Below, piece by piece: positions 1 to 11,070 of a stretch of DNA of 64,000 bases (its first letter is position 1; the number at the start of each line of letters is the position of its first letter). The DNA comes from Asterella californica (lineage: Eukaryota > Streptophyta > Marchantiopsida > Marchantiales > Aytoniaceae), in NCBI GenBank assembly GCA_036924285.1, contig JAYKYS010000009.1, positions 20,874,001 through 20,938,000 on the forward strand, read 5' to 3'. A program made the position numbers and the translations under genes. The notes beneath the pieces are model-generated. The model saw nothing but the letters and a program-made list of their open reading frames with translations. It had not been told where the DNA came from and did no database searches.

Positions 1-209
1 AACATATACTTAACGTACCCCATGACTGTAGAACTCAGACAATTATAAAGGAAGGAGAATGAAAGTACGTACGCCGAAACTGTTCACTCTGTGAGCGGAA
101 AGACAATAGTACAGCAGTAAAAATTAGGAGATTAGGTGTTAAATGCAACTCTACATCATCGTTTATCATGCGGTGACCAGTAGCAAACAGTAGGGATAAG
201 TACTGGTAC

Positions 210-844
210 TTACGAAGATCCATTCGGCCGCAACTGATCATGGCTTTCCGCGTCGTGATAAGGTCTCAGCCTAGAAAGAGGTGCTGAATTGTGCCAAACT
301 TCTGCAACCTCCACGCTACCAAGAGAACTAACACTAGAATTTGAGCATGATGGACAATTTGAAATCCCATGATCGCCCTCGCCCAAATCAGCACGTAAAA
401 TCTTCACATCGGGTCCGGTTGAAGGAAGCGGCATAGATGGAAAGGAATGTAGCACGGCAGTTTGCTGATGAGGCTGTGACGTCAGACCCGAACCGGAGAA
501 AGTTCTCCCTATTGGAGCGCAAGGCAAGGGCAGTGGTTGTGCTTGTGGCTGGGGCAGGGGCTTTCTATCATTGAAGCTTGGACATCTCGTCGAGGGAGTG
601 GATGGCGAGGGTGATCTTGAGCCCGTCGCAAACGGTGAGCCAGGTTCCTGAGACGATGCATCTAAGCTGAATCGCGGTGCCCTAGTACGACCAGTTTCTT
701 CCTCGGCCACACTTTTAGGCCTCCTCCCATGGTGCGAACGATGTTGTGCAGCATCTAACCCACCGTCCTTGCTCCCTTTCCTAACTTCCTTAGAGGTGGA
801 CTTCCCCCACCAGGGCATTTTCGTGAAAGGCTTGCACACACAAG
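210..844 (-). CDS. YODA-like MAPKKK, first coding exon (partial gene)
   Basis: The reading frame from an ATG at 818 begins MPWWGKSTSKEV and is followed by SRSPSPSTPSTRCPSF and a Pro-rich stretch. This is the organisation of the N-terminal regulatory region of plant YODA/MEKK-type MAPKKKs, which start with MPWW and carry an SRSPSPS-type motif. In angiosperms these kinases act in the cytoplasm upstream of MAPK cascades controlling asymmetric division and stomatal patterning. A pyrimidine-rich tract ending TTTTCCAG lies 26 bases before the ATG (acceptor at about 845), so the exon probably starts at 844 behind a 5'-UTR intron. The frame stays open to a stop at 210, but coding probably leaves at a GT donor before that; one candidate follows SSVSSLG (about 320). 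The kinase domain would lie beyond the left edge. Family assignment is fairly firm; exon end and gene integrity are not. Confidence 0.72.
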
Positions 845-3450
845 CTGGAAAACAGGAAGAAATAGGAGAGGGAGAGCCACAATATGCACAAGACAGCATA
901 AAATATGTCACCGTGCCGATGGATTCTAGTCCATCAGCACTGGTTTCATAAGCTAGTGTCTGCGAATATTTGGCAAAAAGGTTGCCAACCCACTACTTCG
1001 ACAACAAGGAGTATTATCCCAGCCACCTCGTCACCAACTCAGGTTGCAAATGAGAAACCTGATGTGTCTAGAAGCACCCAAGGAAGGGGTTTTCCGAGCT
1101 CCCCGAGCGCACCCTCCGCATGATACCAGTCGATGGCGGAGCATTCATCCATGGAGAAAAACTCGATCATTCCGTTGATGAAGTCAAATCGGGGACAATA
1201 ACTGCGGGAAAAAAACCACGAAACAAAAATCATGTGATGTGAGCTCAATCTCGACTCACCAGCACAATTTGCCGAGCTCAGGTACAATGACCCTTTCCCT
1301 GCGAAGGAGTGACTAATCTTGAATACAGAGTAATTAAAACCTCACTAGATCCACACCAAAACCTACACCTAGCTACCAAGGTGGCATCTGGCCAAAGATG
1401 TCCAGGGTAGAACCAAAAAACTTCGCGATTATCATACGAGAGAGCTGCAGACAACGTGCGCAATCTACAACAATAATAAATCTCTGTAAAAAGACAGACC
1501 CGCAAGAGAACAGCCCGGGCGTACAGGCAAGTAACAGGGACAGATAATCCCCATAGAAGAGTCGAACCTGCAGTAGAAATTTTCTGCCCCTGAGCTATTC
1601 AAGAAACGGAGGAAAAGCAGCTGTTGTGCTTATGTAAACTCCCGACCACAACTTCGGTGCTGTGAGCAAACAAAGAACTGGCAGCAGACACATACTCTGA
1701 GCCTTTGTGACAGTCACCATATGCGCAGCTCGTTTTCTGCCTTGCTACGAAGTTCCTGACTAGGTCATCCCAACCTTGAAGACCTCGAGCCACAGCCGGC
1801 CCCCATGACCAAGAAAAGAGCAACCCACGCTTCCAGCATCCCGAGCTGGTTTCAACTCGCACTTCAAGCTAACAAATCAATTGCCACACTCCAGTATAAC
1901 CCACTGCCTTCAATTGAGAATTCGAGATCAACTGATGCCGCCACGAGCAACAGACTACACCATTATCAATATCCCACGCAGCTGTACCATCCAATCCGAC
2001 CAACTAATCGCCTGAAACAGGAAGCCCTATAATTCCACTTCAAGTATGATACCGCGGGACTGCCTCCACTCTGCCTCCCTATTCATCGTCATCGACACCA
2101 CAATCGCTGCCTAAATCCTCCATATCCCAGCCACCACGACCGAACTCATACTCAGCAACCTCCCATTAAAACAACCCCTCTTCAAGTCATCTATTCTTCG
2201 CTCGTCTCCTCTTCTGTCAAAACACCGACGTCATAATCCAACCCTCGACTTCCTCCTCCTCCTCTCCAATCTTCGTATCATCCCATCAAATGTCCTCCGC
2301 TCTAGTCTCCAAACCTGTGTTACGTAAGTCCCCCACTGCACTCCCCCCTTCCCTCCACTCCCCTCGCCTTCTCTCCTTGCCTTCCACCGGCCCGTCCAGT
2401 CCTTTTGTCACTCTCTCTCTCTCACTCTCTCACTCTCTTCGTCCTGCTCTTGCCCGCTCGTTTCTTCGTGTTGTTGTTTGTTTCTTCCCAACTACAGTAT
2501 CTCCTTCTTCCTTCTCCCGTTACCCCCAACGTGGCACGAGCGAACTGCTCTGCTGCAAATGCCCGAACTCGATGCAGCCAGCAACTGCGCAGTGGAACAG
2601 AACGAGTCCCGCAAACCTTTCCTCCTTTCCTTCCTTACCAAACCAAACCAGAGCAAACAAAACGGCACCAGCAAACCAAAGCTACGCTACTTTATGGAAG
2701 TTTATACTACGCTAGTACGAGCATTGGCCCACCTACGCTCCGGTCCTCTCCTCCCTCCCTTCCCCTCCCAGCTCCCCCCACCACCAGACACAAAGAGGGA
2801 AAATAAAATCATTTACCACTAATGCTCCGAAAGTACGCCCATCCTTCTTACGCTGATGGTGAAGGAGTGAGTGAATGAGTTGGTCAGACAGTCAGGATCG
2901 ATTCTTTCCCTTTCCGCAGCGACCAGCTGCTGCTCATCTCGCCACGAGCTTTTGTCATCGAGGCTTATTCTCAGAATCCCCGCTGCAGCTTCCCTCACTC
3001 TCGTCCGGCCATGGCCAAGTTGGCCATCCGCCGTCTTGCTCTGCAGCTCTGTCCTCTTTTACGCGCCGAACTCTAAATAGCGACAAACCATCATGGAATT
3101 AGAGCTCCCAGTTCAACTTTGAGTAGGAGTCTTTAACATCTCAACGTCATGTAATGCGCATGACATGTGCCAGGCTCCGGACTGGTCGGGCTGAAATTCC
3201 TTTTCGAATCACAGTAGATTCAATACGGTTTAAATTCAAACGTCCAAAAAGTTTCCAAGTCCCGAATTTAACCCTCCCCTTAGTCCCCTCTGCTTCCACT
3301 TTTAGGTGTTGAGTTCCTTCCTCACTGAAGTTCGAGATGCTGTAGGTAGGCTTTATCCTTTGCCTGTTTTGTAGTTACGCGACAGATCTTTTGTGCATTG
3401 AAACTCATCTTTCTAATAATACTTGTTTGCTATTGTAGTGTTGATTTGAA
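845..3450 (-). promoter_or_regulatory. Leader and promoter region upstream of the YODA-like gene
   Basis: No convincing protein-coding frame is visible over about 2.6 kb upstream of the MPWW exon. Features are a splice acceptor at about 845, a GA/CT tract near 2,405-2,455 and GC-rich stretches unlike the AT-rich surroundings. Long intron-containing leaders are known for YODA genes. The part from about 1,596 to 3,400 occurs again in two pieces elsewhere in the window, which marks it as a discrete unit. Transcription start and exon borders cannot be set from sequence alone. Confidence 0.45.
1596..3400. repeat. Source copy of a duplicated leader/promoter segment
   Basis: The portion from about 2,640 to 3,400 matches 20,412-21,170 in direct orientation, for example around CCGAAAGTACGCCCA and the following ACGCTGATGGTGAAGGAGTG. 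The portion from about 1,596 to 2,637 matches 24,926-25,857 in inverted orientation. Both matches show many substitutions and small indels, so the duplication is not recent. Confidence 0.8.
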
Positions 3451-4119
3451 CTAGTAGTATCAACACACTTGGAGATCTCTAAATATCGAGTAACAAGTAG
3501 CAACGCTTACAGCGGAATTACGTGGCTATTCGTTAGCAATTTATCTCGATCTGATTTCCTTCTTTGTCCTTTCAGTGTTTCACAGCGACTCTCTCCCTCT
3601 CTCCTTCTTCTTAACCGTTTTTAATACGACAAAATATAGTACACGACAACAAAACTCTTCTTCACTCCCATGTTTCCGAATCGATGTATAGCTATGCTGA
3701 TGTATAGCAACAATCAAGTATAATTGTTACGGTCCAATCTTCCAAGAAAAATACTTCTATTTTCTAATATTTTAATACCTTCTCATGGAATACAACAGTA
3801 TTTTAAATGGTTCATCATGTCTCATTCTCGTATGCTGATCCCATTCTACAACTTGAGAGACAATTACACTCAATATTTTGCAGTTTACTTGAATATATTT
3901 CTAAATGTACTCCATATATCCTACCATTGCGATAAAATTTCCCTTACAGTTCCTTAACTGACTAAATCTGATCTAAAAACAATCAAGTGATTTACATTGA
4001 AATGAATCAGATGAAATGAAATGAAAAATCAGATCACGTCAAACTAATATCTTTATTGTAAGAGAAATAGTGGATTAATCTTGTATCAATTCATTCCGTA
4101 CCGTATTAGTGCAACATCA
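3451..4119. other. AT-rich spacer, no gene seen
   Basis: No recognisable coding region or RNA gene. The 77-codon open frame at 3,724-3,957 is composition-driven and has no recognisable motif. A short run of degenerate ATGAAATCAGA units lies near 4,000-4,035. Confidence 0.5.
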
Positions 4120-5071
4120 TGAAACGTTTTATCGCAAATCTCGAAATAAAATCCTTTATCTGCGATGAATTAGTCGTCAAACGTGAATTTCTCTGAGGAC
4201 CGTTATACTATTTTATTTTGTCTTCATATCTAGTTCGCTTAATCTTTCATTAATCAACACCAGAAGCTTGGTAACGGTTGGGATAACTGACTAATCTACT
4301 GCGAGTCTTGGTTCCTAATCTGGGACTTGGGAACGCAGATGGAACTTCTCTGGTTTGGTATTGGAAGATATTTGCGCAGCGCTTTCGCTACTGGTGGTAA
4401 AGTTAGAAGGTAAGAGATCAAGAGAAGCAACTGGCTAAACTATAATCTCTAATGGACGTTTAGAAATATGAAAGCAAGGTAGTTGCAGAGGAATAGAACT
4501 AATTCCACACCAAGCGCTTCCATTTCAACTTCGACACACCAATCTAAACTTTATTCTCACATGAATGATAAAATCAAGCACTCATAAGTATTATATGGTG
4601 TTGGTTTGCTGACATGGATCGTGGAAGACTCCTAAGCTGACAAATTATCTGGCTTCTCAATCCGTATTCCAGAAACTGGACTCTCATGCAGAAATTCTCC
4701 AAAGAACTATATTTCCTTCAGGTCACATTGATTTCTCTCTTGAAAATACTTTTGATTTGATAAGCTTACTCTCTCACGGTCGCAATCAAGCTTCTGATGA
4801 TTTCAAATCAAGGCTACTCTCTCTCTCTCTCAAACCTCTCAAATCCATAGTATGATCCTCCTCTGCTTTCCCTAGTCTTCTCATTGAGCTCCAATTCCTC
4901 CCGCACTCTCCTCTAGTTTCCGTAACTGTCTGCATTTAGGTTCACGTCCTCCTTTTGTACTTCGGGTCTATTTCAACGATCAGGCTCTTCTTCCGGAGTC
5001 TGTAGTCATCATTGCGTGTCAATTAATCATTGTCCAAAGGTTGAGAGTTAATATAAGTAAATGTTGTTACA
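4120..5071 (-). repeat. 3' LTR of the old Gypsy element
   Basis: This region aligns along its length with 10,124-11,070. It starts TGAAACGTTTTATCG (the other copy TGGAACATTTTATCG) and both copies end in GTTACA after TTAATATAAGTAAA. Divergence is visible throughout by eye, including small indels and a longer CT run near 4,810-4,830, so the insertion is old. Confidence 0.82.
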
Positions 5072-5485
5072 TCCGCTCCAACCAATAAAGAGTTGTTCTT
5101 TCATTTAATTGTGGTATCTGCAATACCACATTAGGAATAACTCTTACCCAATCTAGAGAAACACTACCTCATCCTGGATAAGATTGAGTTCTCTTAGAGC
5201 TTTTACATCAAGTTGTCTCATAGCTATGCTCCATTACCGAACATTCATTGAAGCTTTGAGGTGAGACATAACCCTAGTTTCTACGTGGTGAACTCGTCAG
5301 TTCCTTTTTATCCACCTCCTTACTATGATACATATAGTAGCTTCAGTCTAAACTTGATTGACATCTGATACTCATGAACAATTAATAGACCACGACTCCA
5401 CCTTTAGATTGACCAGATCTACTCGGTTCTAGTGTCATTGAAGGACCCTTCGGCATGACTCCTCTTACTCGGTTCAATCCACCGC

Positions 5486-5695
5486 TTAGCTGGATGAGAC
5501 CACTATGGTATGTTGTCTCACAAAGTATCTACACAGTGGCTCATAGAACTTGTATAGTGCTAAATTATTCATGAACTCACAAGCTTCACTTATCAATCTC
5601 AGAACTTTACGTGTCCAATAACGCAAATATTGAGTAACGGGTTCTCCAGCTCCATCTAGATCCGATGTTGCTCGATGATCTACTATCTCAATCAA
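5486..5695 (-). pseudogene. Chromodomain-like C-terminal remnant of the old element
   Basis: The 69-codon frame contains IVDHRATSDLDGAGEPVTQYL followed by scrambled residues and a short helical tail. The layout resembles the start of the chromodomain at the integrase C-terminus of chromoviruses, where a (I/V)-D-H/R-R segment precedes a V-x-YLVRW strand. The aromatic cage after QYL is not preserved, probably through frameshift. It lies directly after the RT, meaning RNase H and integrase are deleted. Assignment is tentative. Confidence 0.4.
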
Positions 5696-5745
5696 CTGTG
5701 AAAACTATACGCATCAATCAAACATCCTAGAAATATCACACTTTC

Positions 5746-5889
5746 TTATCCAAAAGAACACTTGAGATACAGTTGGTGTTCTTCTAGGCGCTTAAACATT
5801 GTTTCGATATCTGCTACATGTTGATCACAAGTGGATGAGAAGATGATGATATCGTGTAAATACATAATAACACTCTCATCCAAGAGATT
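5746..5889 (-). pseudogene. Reverse transcriptase, C-terminal part (old Gypsy element)
   Basis: On the minus strand this encodes LLDESVIMYLHDIIIFS, then spaced His and Leu residues and HQLYLKCSFG, which is the RT palm and following helix of Ty3/Gypsy elements. The catalytic YxDD box reads YLHD, so one catalytic Asp is lost. The N-terminal RT part lies at 7,659-8,105, beyond the solo LTR; the two halves are in register once the LTR and one copy of the target duplication are discounted. A stop follows KCSFG. Confidence 0.75.
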
Positions 5890-6374
5890 TGTGAAGTTTT
5901 GATTTTTTTTGTTACTTAATTGACTAGTTGTAAAGTAAATAAGAAAAATATGTAGCATAAGATATAATATAGAAGTAGAGTCATGTTAATTAGAAGTTCA
6001 ATGAAGAAGATCTACTCTTGAGGAATCACTTGAAGTTGCGAAGTCAATTTGGATGGAATTTCTTCATGGATGGATTCTTTGAACGAAGAGCTTTCTAATG
6101 ATATGTTGTGCGAGACAAACAAAGTCTGAATGACGAAGTTACCAAGGATTTAAGAATCAATGAAGTTGGTGAGGAATGTCTTTTTTGTACTTCGGTCGAC
6201 AAAGAAAAACTCTAACTGCGACATTTGTGATCAAGTCGTAAAGATATATAAGAGAGATGGGTTAAGTCATTGTCATATTGTGCCTACAGTGTTAGAAAAG
6301 ACGAAGAGAACGAGAGAGAAATCAACGAAGAAGTTGATATTTGACGAAGATTGTTTTGAAGAAAATAACTATTT

Positions 6375-6761
6375 GTGAGAAAGTTCTTCAAGAAGTTTCT
6401 TCATTTTCGTACTTCATTACTTCTTTGCATCGTATTAAAAAACTTGGAGGTGAAGTTGAACTTGGCAACTTTGAGACTTCATGATATGAAATCAGAGAGG
6501 GATAACTTGCGAAGCAAGGTAGTTGAGATGGAGGAACGAGTTGCGAAAGCTGAAGAGATGAAGACTTCGATGGCACAAGAAGCTGAAGAACTTCATAGTA
6601 AAGTTGATGAGGTATTGACTTCGTACTTTGTCACCGATATCAATATTTTGGAGAAGGAGCTACTGACACGCCTTCGCACAAATATGACGATAGCAGCAGA
6701 TCTTTCGACAAATAGTATAATAGTTAGAGCAGATGAGAGGATAGTTAGAGAGATGAGATAG
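6375..6761 (+). pseudogene. Relic of the LTR-encoded coiled-coil ORF
   Basis: Residues such as EMEERVAKAEEM, ELHSKVDEVLTSYFV and ADERIVREMR line up in order with LTKAEELSAQ, LRSRVEPVLKNYFAV and LGQRVIRELREV of the 178-codon ORF in the young LTRs. Beyond the stop the same frame continues with IKETVKLSLSNVAKKL, matching the C-terminal part. The position relative to the TATA box (about 6,921) is the same as in the young LTRs. It is a decayed coding sequence, not a functional gene. Confidence 0.7.
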
Positions 6762-6920
6762 ATTAAGGAGACAGTTAAGTTGTCATTGAGTAATGTAGCT
6801 AAGAAATTGCACTTAGGTAGAAGAGATATTTTCATTCCACACTCTGGAAGGACGTGATTGGTTGACAAAGATGTTATTCATACTTTTTAGGAAGTGAGAT
6901 CCGTCATCTTCTGACGAAGT

Positions 6921-6930
6921 TATATATAAA
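6921..6930 (+). promoter_or_regulatory. TATA box of the solo LTR
   Basis: TATATATAAA is followed by TGTTGTGTTGTTCG, the same context found after the TATA box of the young LTRs. It lies downstream of the ORF relic, so the relic is in U3. Confidence 0.55.
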
Positions 6931-7535
6931 TGTTGTGTTGTTCGTTCTCGGGACATCTACATGTTTGTTATTTTGGATTTAAATTTTTTTGAAGTTTACT
7001 GAACCACCGTGTATTTGCCTTCTACGAAGTTTTACCTACAAAGTTTTGTAGTTTGTTGTGGTAGGAGTGAGACTATGTGAAAAAGTTCTTCACATTTTAC
7101 ATATGAGATCAGAGTAGGAGTTTGAGATGAAGTCTTAGAAGAGACCAGCTACTACGAAGTTTGTTTTGCTACAAAGATAATTTTAGAGCGAAGTTTGATT
7201 GGATGAAGTGATTATTTCTCGAAATTTCTTTGTTGGATAAGTTCTTCTTAGTAGTGCACTTCGTGCTGGGTGAGAATTTTACAAGAAGTATTTCTTGAGA
7301 GTAAATTGTAGTATAACAACTTAGTGTGAAGATACTTAGAGGCTACTTAGTAGCACTTCAACATTACTTCTCTTTTGAGACTTGTTATCCGTGACTCTGT
7401 GCTCTTGTTGTTTATATGTTTCTTGAGATCTTTTACCTATTTAGCATTTGTTATGTTATTTGTCATGATTTTCAACTCTGTCTTGTTGGATAGACTTGAG
7501 TTTGATCTCTACCGGGAATGATTTATGCACGTGAG

Positions 7536-7541
7536 AATAAA
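7536..7541 (+). terminator. Poly(A) signal of the solo LTR
   Basis: AATAAA within GTGAGAATAAAAGAC; the same block is conserved in the young LTRs at 45,221 and 54,753 (minus strand). Confidence 0.45.
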
Positions 7542-7658
7542 AGACATATATAAAGAATCACCTTTGTCACTTGCTAATTATATTTGGATGATATTATTTA
7601 TTTAGTCGATCATAATATTACTACTTTTGAGCATTTTTTGGTTTTCTTGTGTGCTACA

Positions 7659-8105
7659 AGATCTCTGAAGATCTCATTCATCAACTTGCAAACAGTACCA
7701 AGTGCATTGGATAATCCAAACGGCAACACTATCTACTCAAACAAGCCATATCTCGTCATTACAGTTGTCGTCTCTTCATCTCCTTCTTTGATCCGGATTT
7801 GGTGATATCCATAATGCATATCCAACTTAGTGAAATATCTTTTTGTGGTCAATCGATCGGTGGTTCCATCCATGAGAGGAAGATGATACTTGTTCTTGAC
7901 AGTAACCTTATTAAGTGCACGGTAGTCTTCACACACACAAATAGCATTATCTTTCTTGACCACGAACAACACTAAGATAACACAAGGTGATATACTGGGT
8001 CGTAAGATACCATGAGCTACAAACTCTTTCAAATGAGTCTTCAATTCTATTAGCTCATCAAACGACATTCGTCTTGATGGTACTTCAATCGATATAGCTC
8101 GAAGA
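7659..8105 (-). pseudogene. Reverse transcriptase, N-terminal part (old Gypsy element)
   Basis: The minus-strand frame reads through ELKTHLKEFVAHGILRPS, CEDYRALNKVTVKNKYHLP, FTKLDMHYGYHQIRI and, after one stop near 7,733, LPFGLSNALGTV and LMNEIFRD. These are successive Ty3/Gypsy RT motifs; the first catalytic Asp is in KLD. The coding sequence is cut by the solo LTR right after NEIFRD. It continues at 5,889. Confidence 0.85.
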
Positions 8106-8146
8106 ACCAGATCAATAGCATGATCTGAAGGTTTTTTTAGAGGAAG

Positions 8147-8407
8147 TCATGTTGGATCATGATCCAACATTATGTGAGAATACATCTCTGTTAATAATTG
8201 CATATCATGATGTATGAGAAGAGCAGCAATACAGTCTTCTTCATCAGTCTCTACCTTGGATTTACACATCAATGCAACACAAGCTTCGTCAACTGACTTG
8301 GTATACTTTTCATATCGTCTGGCGGTGCAAATCTGAAATGCCAACTTGGCTCGTTGGAACCTACGAGCAGCATGGTTTGGCTCCTTGGGTATTTCTTTTA
8401 CAATCAA
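8147..8407 (-). pseudogene. Protease-RT linker of the old element
   Basis: An 86-codon open frame between the protease and RT segments of the same polyprotein. It is rich in charged and Cys residues but has no recognised domain, and such linkers are variable in Gypsy elements. Its position and strand make it part of pol; no separate function is claimed. Confidence 0.4.
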
Positions 8408-8598
8408 TGCATGTGGTTGACCTAAACCTCATCGATCCATGACTATGACATTCTCTTATAGTATGTCTAGCTTTGCACTAGTCTCTTATAACCAAGACCA
8501 TGACAAGATACCATCCAGTGTGTTGCCCAAGTTCATAACTAGAAATTCATGCTTCATAGTTATCCATCCAAAGGTAACGTGAACATGCATGAGCTTTT

Positions 8599-8790
8599 CT
8601 ATAATGGTTTTGCTACCTTGCACAAACCTAGCAACAATGGGCTCATAATCTTGGTTCTAGTTATCTCTAAGGTCTTGATTAATTTATCATCCAAGAAATT
8701 CACATTCGCTCCAATATCAACAAGCAAACAACACTGTTGGTTTCCTATTTTCACTTCAATCCATGATAGAAATTCTCCATGTTCTACCAA
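8599..8790 (-). pseudogene. Retropepsin-like aspartic protease fragment
   Basis: The frame contains WIEVKIGNQQCCLLVDIGANVNFL. This is the retropepsin active-site loop of Gypsy elements, with DSGA(S/T)-type DSG here changed to DIG. It lies between the zinc knuckle and RT as expected. The enzyme would cleave the element's own polyprotein; with the altered active site and stops it is not functional. Confidence 0.7.
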
Positions 8791-8884
8791 ATGCTCACCA
8801 ACACATATCTATACTCCAGTAGTCGCCTCAATAGGTTCTTCAACAATGGTTGTCTCTTCAGTGATCAAACCATGAATGGTGTTC

Positions 8885-8945
8885 ATTGTTGGACGTTGAG
8901 GACACTCATGAGCAATATGATCATCACATCCACATAGAAAATAGA
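8885..8945 (-). pseudogene. gag zinc knuckle (damaged)
   Basis: A minus-strand frame reads FLCGCDDHIAHECPQRP. This matches a CX2CX4HX4C nucleocapsid knuckle whose first Cys is lost. It sits between the gag capsid-like segment and the protease. Confidence 0.55.
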
Positions 8946-9229
8946 TGATCGTCCTTGAAGATGTAACACTGCTAGCTCAATTGTTCCTAACATCTAAAGC
9001 AGAAGCTTGGTTTGATCCTACACTTGATGCATAAGATATAGTTGGTCGTGTTCGAGTGGGACCACGAGTAACTCCTCGTAGTTGAGATCCACGAGGAAAC
9101 TTTCTTCTTGATGCACCAAATCTTCCACAACGACATCTTATACCACCCATATTCTGCGAAGACGATGTATGTTCTTGATGATTTTACCAAAATCCTCTAC
9201 TAGGTTCACCATCACTTGTTCCATATAGA

Positions 9230-9849
9230 AATTTAAAATGCTACACAGTATAGCTACGTTCCCCTGGTGTTCTATGTTACTTCCAAATAGACAAACAAGT
9301 CTTGTATGTTCTCATACTTGTGGTACATAACCCGGCTATCAAGCACACTAGCATAGAAACCTTGTAGACCTTTCTTCAAGTGAAACAACAAGTCGATGAG
9401 ATCCATCATGTGCAAATACGTAACCAACTCAAAATACCGCCGGAGGTACTATCTGATACTCCCTGTTTGTCTCAAATGAATGAGCTCTAGCCGAGACTGT
9501 ATAGCTTCATCAATTGATACCAAATGTCGTCGGAGCTCATCGTTCAGCACCGACCAAGTGTACACATGAGTTGTTCTTTTCAAAATCTTCATCTGTTGTT
9601 GACCTCCATATCATTCCTTAGTCTCTCCTTCCACTCTATTAGCAACATAGTTGAACCAACTACGCTCATCAAAATTCTCCAAGTAATTCTCCATCTCAAT
9701 AACTCATAACTCAAACTTTGAAAAGTTTTTTTCATTGTTAAAGACCGACGGTGTTGCTGGTTCAGCCCACTTGATTCTCCGCTTATGTTCTTCTTTGGTT
9801 GAAGTACCTTCTGCAATATTATCTTGCTCCTTTCTTGACAAACCTTCAT
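9230..9849 (-). pseudogene. gag capsid-like region of the old element
   Basis: Frames on the minus strand, with shifts between them, carry a gag-like segment rich in Trp, Leu and Arg, including RLELIHLRQTG and LFHLKKGLQGFYASVL. It lies between the primer site and the zinc knuckle, where gag is expected. Several stops and frameshifts break it. Assignment is mostly by position and general composition. Confidence 0.5.
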
Positions 9850-10101
9850 TCTTATCTCTTGAGCAGCATCAACCGCTCATTCACCTAGCAGGACTAAATC
9901 ATGAACTTGTTCGATATGTGGTATATGAACCCCTGTTCTTTCTCACGTATTGCTTTTCCTTGAGCTAAATCCACCTTGAGCACATTGTTCTCAACTTCCA
10001 CTTGCTCAAGTCGACCTTCCAACTTCTTCAAGAATATCTTCATCTCGTCCATCTCGATCAACACGATTTTCATTATTGATGATGTTCAGCAGAGATTAAT
10101 T

Positions 10102-10121
10102 CTGAACCTACTATGATACCA
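10102..10121 (-). other. Primer binding site, tRNA-Met type
   Basis: On the minus strand TGGTATCATAGTAGGTTC follows the 5' LTR by two bases. It resembles the common plant initiator-tRNA-Met primer site TGGTATCAGAGC, with substitutions. This sets the element's orientation as minus. Confidence 0.65.
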
Positions 10122-10123
10122 AC

Positions 10124-11070
10124 TGGAACATTTTATCGCATATCCTAGAATATAATCTCTTGTCTACGATGAATTAGTCATCAAATGTGAACCTCTCTAA
10201 AGATCAAATTTTTTTATTGTGTCTTTAGATCTAGTTCGCTTAATCTTCTGTTAATCAACATCAGAAGCTTGGTAACGGCCCAACCGTTTTAGGATAACTG
10301 ACCAGTCTACTACGAGTCTTGGTTCCTAATATGGAGTTTGAGAACGCATGTGGACTACTCTAACTTGGTATTGGAAGATATTTGGACAATGCTTCTGCTA
10401 CTGGTGGTAAAGTTAGAACGCAAAAGATCAAAGGAAGTAACTGGTTAAACTATAATCTCTAAGGACATTTAGAAATAGAAAAGCAAAATAATTGCAGAGG
10501 AACATAGCTAATTCCACATCAAGCGCTTCCAATTCAACTTTGGCACACCAATCCAAGCTTTATTCTCACGCGAACAATAAAATCAAGGACTCATAAGTAT
10601 CCCACAACCTTGGTTTGATTAAAAGGATCGTGAAAGACTCTTGAGCTGACAAAATATATGGCTCCTCCATTCGTACTCCAGATATTAGACTCTCATGCAG
10701 AAATTTCTTCAAAGAACTATATTTTCTTTAGGTCACATTGATTTCTCTATAGAAAATAATTTTGGTTTGGCAAGCTTAATCTCTCACGGCCGTAGTCAAG
10801 CTTCTGCTGATTTCAAATCAAGGCTAGTCTCTCTCAAACCTCTCAAATCCATAGTATGATCCTCCTTTGCTTTCCCTAGTCTTCTCAATGAGATCTAGTT
10901 CCTCCAGCACTCTCCTCCAGCCTCTCGTAACTACATGCTTTTAGGTTCATGCCCTCCTTTTGTACTTTGGGTCTACTTCAGCGTTCAACCTCTTCTTGCT
11001 TCAGCCATCGTCATATGTCAATTAATCACTGTCCAAGGATTGAGAGTTAATATAAGTAAATTTTGTTACA
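10124..11070 (-). repeat. 5' LTR of the old Gypsy element
   Basis: Partner of 4,120-5,071. It starts TGGAACATTTTATCG and ends TTTTGTTACA. It contains the same landmarks in the same order (GATGAATTAGTCATCAAA, CTTGGTAACGG, TATTCTCACGCG), with many substitutions relative to the other copy. Confidence 0.82.

Larger units (their letters stand above)
5890..7658 (+). mobile_element. Solo LTR of the LTR-ORF family (same family as 45,095-57,828)
   Basis: The insert begins TGTGAAG, the reverse complement of the terminus of the big element's LTR, and ends GTGCTACA after GGTTTTCTTGTGT, matching the other terminus. Homology continues inward from both ends, including a TATA box and a poly(A) signal at equivalent places. 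Flanks are AGATT (5,885-5,889) and AGATC (7,659-7,663), a 5-bp target duplication with one mismatch. It is 1,769 bp against 3,202 bp for the intact LTR; most of the region equivalent to the 381-codon ORF is missing. No internal element sequence remains, so this is an LTR-LTR recombination product that later decayed. Confidence 0.85.
4120..11070 (-). mobile_element. Old Ty3/Gypsy (chromovirus-like) LTR retrotransposon, decayed and interrupted
   Basis: Two diverged direct repeats bound the element, with a tRNA-Met-type primer site just inside the right-hand one. On the minus strand the order is gag, zinc knuckle, protease, reverse transcriptase and a chromodomain-like stretch. RNase H and integrase are missing, apparently by deletion, because the end of the RT is followed within about 50 bases by the chromodomain-like frame. 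A solo LTR of another family (5,890-7,658) is inserted in the RT. Every frame has stops or shifts. No 5-bp target duplication is evident at the outer ends, consistent with age. Confidence 0.8.
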
